Origin: Anastatus disparis
Taxonomy: Eukaryota; Arthropoda; Insecta; Hymenoptera; Eupelmidae
Direction of reading: 5' to 3'
DNA: 64,000 nt
Assembly (NCBI GenBank): GCA_017163975.1
Contig: JAFFSR010000004.1
Span: 3,224,001 to 3,288,000, forward strand
The notes beneath the pieces were generated by a model. That model saw nothing but the letters and a program-made list of their open reading frames with translations. It searched no databases and was not told the origin of the DNA. Positions 56,549 to 64,000 of this stretch are shown one piece after another (the stretch's first letter is position 1; each line of letters opens with the position of its first letter). The position numbers were made by a program, and so were the translations under genes.

Positions 56549-59158
56549 ACTGCCTATGCCATCTTTCGATCAGGCCATTCGTCTGGGGATGATACGCCGT
56601 TGTTCGCGTCCTATTAGTCCCTATGAGTTCCAATAAGGAGTTAAACAATTGCGACTCGAATTGACGCCCCTGATCCGTAGTTATAGTAACGGGTGTTCCA
56701 TAGCGCGTTACCCACGTATCAAAAAATGCGCGCGCAACCGTTGGGGCTAATATATCCCGTAGAGGTACTGCCTCCGGCCAGCGCGAGAATCTATCTATCA
56801 TAGTGAGAAGATATCTGTAGCCTTCAATCTCCGGTAGAGGGTCTACAATATCTATGTGCACGTGTGCAAATCTCGCGTCGGGTTGGATAAAGTGCGATGG
56901 CAAAAACTTGTTTTGACGAGAAACTTTTGAACGTTGACAGTCTACACAGTTTTTGCATCGCTCTTTTATCTCTTTAGCCATATTAGGCCACACATAATGT
57001 TGTCTAACGAGCCTATCGGTTACACGACCTGAAGGGTGTGCATTATTAATGTGAAAGATTTTGAATATTTCCCATCTAAAGATTTTTGGTACGTACGGTC
57101 TAAAGGTTTGCGCGACATAATTGCAATAAATAGCCGTTCGATTGGGTCCCCAGCGTAGCCTAGTTAGCTTTAAAGGGTGATTAGGATCCGCCATTCTCGT
57201 TTTTAGTTCATCATCGCGCTCTTGTTCTAGCGAGATTTCCTCGAGAGTAAAAAACGTCGGAAAGTTGAATGTCGTGATACTTGCAAGGGTCTTTTTGACA
57301 AAAGGTTCACCAGTTGATGACTCATTGCTCCAGTCAAAAGAGGCTGGTGCAATGGAGGAATCAATACGCGAGTACGAGTCTGCGACCACATTGTCTTCAC
57401 CTCGCAAATAGCAAATTTCCGCGTTAAATTGCGATATGTAAGATAATTTACGTGCGCGTAATGGCGTACAAGTATCTAAGTTTTGCGCAAGCGCGTATAT
57501 GAGCGGTTTATGATCCGTGAAAATTTTAAAAGTTCGACGTTCTAAGAAATAGCTGAAGTGTTTTAAAGCTTCGTGAATTGCCATTAATTCGCGGTCATAT
57601 GCGCAATAGTTGGACTGCGCCGTCGTGAACTTTTTGGAGAAAAATGCTAATGGCTGCCAACTGCCGTTCACATATTGCTCCAAAGAAGCACCCATTGCGA
57701 AATTAGAGGCATCTGTTGTTACGCGTATTTCTGCGTCTGCGCACGGATAAGCTAAACTAGTGATGTTACTTATATCGTTCTTAGTTTTTTCGAAGGCTTT
57801 TAACGCGTCTGGGTTCCAAACTACCGGCGTTCTGTCTTATTACTTTTAATAAGTGCGTGCAGATGGCGTTGCGTTTCTGCCGCTTGTGGGGTCGCTTTTC
57901 TATAAAAATTAACTAACCCTAGAAATCTACGTAGCTCGTCTACCGTTTAGGGTTTTGGGAAGTTTCTTATAGATTCCACTAGTTTAGGGTCAGGCTTCAG
58001 GCCATCTTTATCGATAGTATGACCGAGAAAAACTAATCGTTCTACCCCTAGAATGCATTTTTTCAAATTAAGATGCAAATGGAAGTCCCGCAGCCTTTCG
58101 AGCACTATATTTAAGTGCTTTTCATGCTCCTCGGGTGAGGCGGGCGCCACGAGTATATCGTCGATGTATGCGAAGACGAAGTCTAAATCCTCTAGCGCTA
58201 GATTAACGTATCTTTGAAATGTCTGTGACGCGTTTCTGAAACCGAAGGTCATAACGAGAAATTCATATAGACCGAACGGCGTAATAACTGCAGTTTTAGG
58301 AATGTCGTCTGGAAGAATAGGTATTTGTAAGAACGCACTTTCCAGATCAAGAGCGGAAAAAATGGTTTAACCATATAAATTACCGGAAAAATCATGTAAA
58401 TTTGGTATGGGGTATCTATCCGGTACCGTAACCTCATTCAACCTCCAATAATCTCCGCATATTCTCCATTCCCCGTTTTTCTTTTGCACCATATGTATAG
58501 GTGTCGCCCAAGGGCTTTTCGAGGGCCTGCAGACGCCCGATTTGCACCACTCTTCAAATGTTGCTTTCGCTATTTTTAATTTTTGTGGGTGCAAGCGTCG
58601 TGGTTTCTGTGCGCAAGGTGGACCCGTGGTTTTGATATAATGATAAATTCCCCTGTTCTCTGGGGGCTTTGGTTTATCTACGCCTATCACCGTTGGATAT
58701 TTACTTAGTGTATGCGCATATTTCATTTTAGGATCTACTAAGGAAATTTGTATGTCAAGAGCTGCCCTGTTGAAACCAAGAATAATTTCATTCGTAATAG
58801 CGTTAATTAATTGTTTTTTATTTAAGTCAGGCAAAAGATGAAAGTGATTCAAGATGTCTCCACCCATTATCGGGTAAGGTACATCTGCAATGATGAACGA
58901 CCAAGGCAATTCCTGCGCATACCCAAGATTAAGTTTTTTATATAGTGTACCGTACGTGTTAATTTGAGTGTCATTGGCCGCGTAAAGGTGCATATCAGTC
59001 TTATTACCTTTGAAGTTTTCCGGCTTAGGCACAACGGATATTTCCGCGCCCGAGTCTATTAAAAATATTTCGTTTGTATGAATATCCTTTACGTGGAGAC
59101 GCACTGATCTCGTCTCGGCTACGCTGGTCTCCATTATGCGCCGAGTTTCTAGTTTAAA
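56549..59158 (-). pseudogene. Pol of the minus-strand retrotransposon (protease, RT, RNase H, integrase)
   Basis: Reading down from 59158: aspartic protease with LIDSGAE (about 59060); RT fingers and palm, YIDDIL at about 58160; RNase H with TTDAS, YDREL and FTDHKP (about 57730-57510); integrase with the H-x-H..C-x2-C zinc finger (about 57050-56930) and the D, D, E catalytic residues, the last in NGLIERW (about 56570). Order RT-RNase H-IN is Ty3/gypsy. Damage: TAA at 58369-58367, TAA at 57949-57947 and a frameshift near 57830. After the catalytic Glu the gene is interrupted by the nested element and resumes at 53922. In the integrase core, the first-Asp motif reads HIDIVDPL where the family usually has a Gly after Val. 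Confidence 0.92.
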
Positions 59159-60841
59159 TCCTGTTCCGCGTCTTTTCTCTGTTCGCCCGTGTCTTTAGCT
59201 TTTTTATTGTCTCTTACGTTTTGTTCCGGTTTTTTAGAATAATCGATCCAATCACACGGTTTGGTGCACTTATAGGCGTTTTTGCCGTATTTAGCGTGCG
59301 AATAACACAATTTTCTATTCTTTCTACTTTTATTTCGTTCGCGCCCTCTAGATTTGGTACGTCCGCGCGGTTTAAATTGCGATCTACTTCTTTCTTGTAC
59401 ACGTTTATTAACGATTGCATCGACTTTTGTTATGACCGAATTTAACAATTGACTTTCCGTTTGTTTTATTTCGTGTACCGTGTTGTGAGTGCCGTATACA
59501 TTCGCGTGCACTTCATCTGCATGTTTGACGGTGTCGGCCTCATTTTCCGGCGTGACATCTTTCCGTACGAACGGGCGTATATTGGAAGATGAATTCGCCT
59601 TCCATGCTTTTAAAATTAAACCACGCGGCATTTCTTCTCCCGCTAAGCTAATTAATTCATTTAAATATTCCGAAGGTTTGCGCGTACCCATTTGACAACC
59701 TCTAAAAAGTTTTTGTAATTTACAATCGTCCGACGGCGTATATTTTTTAATTAGAATACGTTTAAGTCCTTCATATCGGTTATTGCCTTTGAGCATTTTA
59801 ATACTGTCGGATATATCTGTTATAATACTATTGCTTAAATTCGGCATCACGTTAATAAACTTTACATTATCGTCTATTATATTTTGCAAAAACAATTGAT
59901 ATTCGTACATTTCGAACCACGTTCCGGGATCGTGTTGCCAAAATGGTAACTTTATTGGTTTAAAGTTAACGTTGGCCGAAACTGACGGTTGAATGTTATA
60001 ATTGTGCGTGTTTATGTCACGTGTGTCTATTGTGTATGTTGACAAGGTTATAGGATTGTTAAAGTCTGAAGGTATCTGTACGTTTGTTTGTGTTTGCGGA
60101 TTAGAGGTGTTAGGATTCGATTTAAATTGTGTTGTTGGAAAAGAAAAAGCTGCTTGTTTATGAGTACAGGTCGAGGCCGATGAGAAGCTGTCTTGCTTTT
60201 TTGATTATTTATTGAAATTCCAGAAAATTGAAAGTTTGAACTTTGTTTTGTTTTTGGCATGTTAATGTTACTTGTGAAATTTGAATTTAACGACTTTGAA
60301 AGGTTATTTTGATTTGTTTCTGGAAAATTCGCGTTGCTTACATCATTTGAATTTTGATTTTGTTGAGTTTGTAAAATTAACGATTTTAAAGATTCTATTT
60401 GTTTATTGAACATTAGAATTGCTCGTTGTGAGCTTGTTGTAAATTTTTAATTTTATCATGGCAAGCTTTCTCCAGGTTCTCATAGGCTTCTCAAGATACC
60501 ATTTTTTCATGGAACGCGCTAGCCGTTTTAGTTGTTAAAAATCTATTTCGATCGGAATATGACGCGCTTTTAGACTTAGATGCGAGAGGTCTATTTGCGT
60601 TATCCCGTGCGTTGGGTATGAATTTACTAGTTATATTTAATGGCGGCATTTCCGGCGAATTTTGCGTGCTTGTGCGTGCGATTGCACGGCCCCCAACTCC
60701 CATCGCGCCCGCCTCACCCGGGCTCGAATTTCGCGGGGAGACGTTAACATTATTTTGCGTATTCAACGCTTCTGTTGCTGAGTCCTGTGCATTCAAAGGA
60801 CTAATTTCTTTTAAGGGTGAATGAAACACGTCTAAGGGCAT
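59149..60841 (-). pseudogene. Gag of the minus-strand retrotransposon
   Basis: Capsid precursor. The first likely Met is at 60841 (MPLDVFHSPLKEI). The frame meets a TGA at 60493-60491, after which sensible text continues (EAYENLEKACHDKI). The reading frame then shifts near 60415 and again in an A-run near 60200, and runs open to TAG at 59151-59149. The capsid core resembles that of the nested element (PIKLPFWQHDPGTWF; GTRKPSEYLNEL), ending in a basic tail and a CYSH..YKCTKPC knuckle. The three lesions make it non-functional. Confidence 0.85.
59152..59158 (-). promoter_or_regulatory. -1 ribosomal slippery heptamer at the gag-pol junction
   Basis: Minus-strand T TTA AAC, a canonical X XXY YYZ heptamer in gag frame, sits directly before the gag TAG. 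Pol is open in the -1 frame across this point, so slippage here joins gag to pol. Confidence 0.85.
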
Positions 60842-62437
60842 TTTTACGGACGGGCAGTCGCGAAGGAGGAAAAAGGTTCTACTACTATCTAATGAGCAAC
60901 AGTCAGAAGGAGGCTCTCTCCCCGATGTGTATGATGAAGAGAGTAAAAGATTATGAATTTTATTTTTCCTTTTACAGGATAGAGAAGGTCTATCTCGTGC
61001 AGTCAGGCTAACCCTCACGTGTCCAGCGTATAAGGCCGCATGCGGTCGACGACTGAGGCACTAGAAAGCCTCCTGGCGCACGAGCATAATTGACCAAAAA
61101 GAACAAAGAAACCGTATTCGACGCGTCAGGTTGACCCCCGGCGTCAGCGCACAAAACTGCATGCAGTCGACGACTGAGCACCAAAGACAACCCTTCTGCG
61201 TGGAAGTAGTTATGAAAAAAAAATAAGTGAAGAGAGAACCCCTCCAATGACTATTTGCCCAACAAAATTCTATTATATATACAATTTAAATAAATAAATA
61301 AGACACAGCACAAAACAATTAATAATTTAGATGAGAAAAATAATATATGTTGTATTTAATAAAATCATAAGATATTGATATGTACGTGTATATGCGAGAC
61401 AGAGCAAATAAGTAAGAGATAAAATATATATTTTAAGAGCAATTTACAAACGATTTATACGCACACGTAGAATAATTAACTAATACTTAAAGTTACGTTA
61501 AAATTTGCTCCGAAGTTTCTAGATCGGTGCGTTCATGAAATTATGAAGTTAACCATCTATATGCGTTATATAATACGCGTTTAAAGTCTAAAACCGGCCT
61601 TTCTGACACCAACGAAGATTAAAATTTTTCGAATTTATTTTTTAGGTTAAAATGATAAAACATGCATAAAAAAAACTATTAGATACTAAAAAACATTTTT
61701 TTTTTGTGTCCGAAAGACCGATTCCCCGCACTCCGCAACGCTGAATTTACTTTTTCTCGTACAATGTAGATCCCGAGGTGTAGGTTTTCATGAAGATTTT
61801 CTTTGTGCTTAATTGTCACGTGAAACTAGCCGTTTCGTTGCGTGACGCACAATTTTTCACAATGTCGTGAAAAGTGATTTTCGTGCGTCCAGTGCTCTTT
61901 ATCCACACCTGGAACGCAGAATTCACTGTGTAAAAATTTTTACAACGATTACACAGGTAGACAATTACTGAGTACTACCTGTGCAATTTGAACGCGTTCA
62001 TTAATGTTTTACGTTACAAAGTCTTATGCTTGAAGACTTGTACTTGTGTGCACAACGAGAATAAAACAAAATGGAGAGTTTCTTTACGAATGCTCTCAAT
62101 ACCTCGAGAAAAGGGAGATGTCTCGTTCGACGACGCTGAGGCGATATGCCGCGAAGAAGCGTCCTGCGCCTGAAACAGCTCGCTGACGTTGCCAAGGCGA
62201 AGCTCCAAAAAGGAAAATTCCTCCTCCGTCTTCTGACCTCCTGGTGCAGACCAGATGTAAAGAAAAGAAAATATGAAATTCCCGCTCGAACGGCGAAGAA
62301 GGCAGCCAGTTGCTTCGTCAAGCAACACGCACGTCGAGATGGCGGTTGACTAAGGCGTCCCTTGTGCGTTGGCGTCGATGGTAGAGAATCAAGCCGTTAA
62401 GCGTGGAAGTCAAGCGTGAATCCTTAGCCAAGATCAC
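60842..62437 (-). other. Leader region of the minus-strand retrotransposon
   Basis: About 1.6 kb between primer binding site and gag. A degenerate direct repeat lies at about 61004-61080 and 61125-61200 (shared GCATGCRGTCGACGACTGAG). Short frames near 62000-62330 are not recognisable and overlap each other. Probably untranslated leader; an additional degraded ORF cannot be excluded. Confidence 0.55.
61004..61200. repeat. Two-unit direct repeat in the leader
   Basis: Unit 1 (about 61004-61080) and unit 2 (about 61125-61200) share GTCAGG, GCATGC and GTCGACGACTGAG in the same order, about 118 bases apart. Diverged tandem duplication. Confidence 0.65.
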
Positions 62438-62450
62438 GTCGGGGTCACCA
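62438..62450 (-). other. Primer binding site of the minus-strand retrotransposon
   Basis: Minus-strand TGGTGACCCCGAC, two bases after the 5' LTR; identical to the primer binding site of the nested element. Confidence 0.87.
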
Positions 62451-62452
62451 GT

Positions 62453-62723
62453 TGTGGTAGCTACCCAGGATGAGGAGAATAGAGAGAGGTGTCTAAATAA
62501 TAGAGACAAGAGTAAGTTAATATATTATCTATATTGTAGACCGGTCAGTGTGACTAAGCACAAGGACCGTCGGAGCTAGACTAAATACAACGAAGTGGCT
62601 CGCTCGCTCTTACTCGCTTGTCTGTCTTGACGCCTGCGCAGAGGCGTTCGCATGTATACACTTATGTGTCATGGTGCGCTTACAGCGCCATACTCATACA
62701 TAGACTATGTGTGTGTCCCCACA
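62453..62723 (-). repeat. 5' LTR of the minus-strand retrotransposon, 271 bp
   Basis: On the minus strand it starts TGTGGGGACACACAC and ends GGTAGCTACCACA. CGTA follows on the plus side, matching the CGTA at 49154-49157. It retains about 55 bases (GCTCGCTCTTACTCGC and following) missing from the 3' LTR. Confidence 0.92.
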
Positions 62724-62727
62724 CGTA

Positions 62728-64000
62728 TATATAACATAAGTTTTGAATTGAAAGATAATATTTTTCTGCTAAATTTAACCTACAAATAGAAGCGCTGCAT
62801 TGCCAAATTTCATTCAACATATTACCGAACTTAAATTAATTTATAATAAATTAAATAACATTTTAAAATGTTTTATTTATTAAATAAAAACGTTTAAATG
62901 CAATTTGAATAATATATTTCATCTCTAAGTGCCATTCAAAGAACTTTTTGTTGAAAAATATTTCATTACTTTAAGTTGGCAGCAATCCTTCTTTCCTATG
63001 TTAAAGCATAGGGTACCCCTCTGACTCTTCACCTCCCCGCATGACACCATTGAACATCCTTAACTAGTTATTGAGAATTTCAGGTTCCAATATTATACAT
63101 AATAATATATTAAGATCTTTCGATCTTGCTCAATAAATCCAAAATTCTTAAAAACTAATGACAAATTTCATATAAAAATTTGATAAAATAATCTTTATGG
63201 TACATATTATAAGCCAATGCATTTCTTTTGCTGGAATTTCGCAATAAAATGAAAAGATGGTCAATACTCATGAGTACAGGTGTAATGTTCGTTTCACATC
63301 TCCTTAGTAAAAATCTTCTACAATAATCAGTTTAAAATTTTTATCACCTCCAAGAAGATATAATTTTGTTTGTAAATACCTTAAGATACAAATGAAATTT
63401 ATTGTAAATTTATGAAAATCAAGTATCTAAATAAGCACAGCTTTTTTGTAATTTCATACAAGAATTGGAAAAAAATCCGGGACATAAATATAATACGCTC
63501 TTTATAAGAGAACTTACGTTGTTTTTCGGTTGTACATCATATATAACTTAACGATTGATTATCGACAATTCCTGAATATTTCAAATCATTTCTTCAAGGT
63601 AATCCTGAGACATCGATAACTCAAAAAATAAAAATGCTAAATAAATACAGAATAATGAATAAAAGTTACATAATAAAACTGTGCAAACTTAAAGTACATT
63701 CATTCAAAAACAAAGTATAAATTGTGCTCTTAAAGTAACATTTTAATATTTCGATTGACATTTTTTGCTACCTTAAAAAACATTTAACAAAAACTTATCA
63801 AACGGCAAGTGAGGTTTTCAAAAACAAAAAAAAAATTATTTTTTTAATCCAGTGCGTGATACTCGCTTTCACACACCGTGTGTGAAGTATTTACTAGCGT
63901 AGAACAATTATTTCGCACACACTAAACAAGTGCGACAATGCGACCTCATGCATTCCATTGGAAAAATTTAAGTTCGATATTTGTCTATAAAAAAGGATGA
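62728..64000. other. AT-rich stretch after the retrotransposon
   Basis: No gene seen. It contains TTCACACACCGTGTGTGAA at 63868-63886, a 19-base palindrome, near ACTCGC/TACTAGCG text, and a GC-richer patch at about 62985-63060. Confidence 0.5.

Larger units (their letters stand above)
49158..62723 (-). mobile_element. Ty3/gypsy LTR retrotransposon, complete but inactive, with nested insertions
   Basis: Both ends are LTRs of the TG..CA type, and CGTA flanks each side (49154-49157 and 62724-62727), so this is one insertion event. Read on the minus strand: 5' LTR (62723-62453), primer binding site, leader, gag, slippery site, protease-RT-RNase H-integrase, a third ORF, a minisatellite-bearing 3' region, polypurine tract and 3' LTR (50407-49158). 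Domain order RT-RNase H-IN defines Ty3/gypsy. The frames carry several stops and frameshifts. It is interrupted by a plus-strand Ty3/gypsy element inside integrase and by a 1-kb composite in the 3' LTR; without these it would be about 9.9 kb, large for the group because of the third ORF. Confidence 0.93.

Noticed and set aside
62000..62330. Overlapping 104-106 codon minus frames in the retrotransposon leader
   Set aside because: Two frames overlap, neither has a recognisable domain, and both lie between the primer binding site and gag where untranslated leader is expected.
48766..63066. Shared 18-mer (TTAAGGATGTTCAATGGT) in inverted orientation on both sides of the retrotransposon
   Set aside because: The neighbouring sequence does not align, so there is too little to call a flanking repeat.
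1..64000. Proviral segment of a wasp polydnavirus
   Set aside because: No virulence gene families, nudivirus-like genes or direct-repeat junction structures were recognised; the window is explained by host genes and transposons.

Overview
The window looks like an AT-rich nuclear contig from an insect, most likely a hymenopteran such as a parasitoid wasp, although the order is an inference. The evidence is a spliced odorant-binding protein gene with short AG/GT introns, two intronless divergent ionotropic receptor genes, two nested Ty3/gypsy retrotransposons of arthropod type, tRNA-derived SINEs and many foldback (MITE-like) repeats. There are no bacterial gene arrays, rRNA genes, functional tRNAs or CRISPR arrays. 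Host gene density is very low: three protein genes in 64 kb.

Layout. 1-23.2 kb is a gene desert. AT-rich sequence alternates with islands richer in GC and simple sequence; most islands have A/G-rich tracts on their left side and C/T-rich tracts on their right side. Two diverged copies of one tRNA-derived SINE lie at 15.1 kb (+) and 22.7 kb (-). A five-exon odorant-binding protein gene (129 aa) is at 23,341-24,463 (+). 24.6-29.8 kb is again AT-rich, with one island carrying a G-quadruplex-like run. 29.8-33.2 kb is a cluster of hairpin and foldback repeats.

34.6-48.5 kb holds a tandem pair of ionotropic receptor genes, both on the minus strand, each 622 codons and intronless, about 68% identical by hand count with no gaps. 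The duplication also covers about 450 bp of 5' flank. The 9.8 kb between them is filled with nested inverted repeats, including a 3.6 kb foldback with roughly 1.1 kb arms whose right arm carries a clean TA-flanked MITE while the left arm preserves the empty site.

49,158-62,723 is one Ty3/gypsy-type LTR retrotransposon on the minus strand, bounded by a CGTA target duplication. It has PBS, gag, a -1 slippery heptamer, protease, RT, RNase H, integrase, an unusual third ORF resembling an F-box/LRR protein rather than an envelope, a minisatellite and a PPT. It is dead, with several stops and frameshifts. Its integrase is split by a second, plus-strand Ty3/gypsy element (53,927-56,548, target duplication ACTG) that has lost RNase H, integrase and all but 16 bp of its 3' LTR. 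Its own 3' LTR is split by a composite of two hairpin/TIR elements. 62.7-64 kb is AT-rich host DNA.

Functionally, the three host genes all belong to chemosensory families: a secreted carrier protein for small hydrophobic ligands and two membrane receptor-like channels. Everything else that can be recognised is mobile or repeat DNA.
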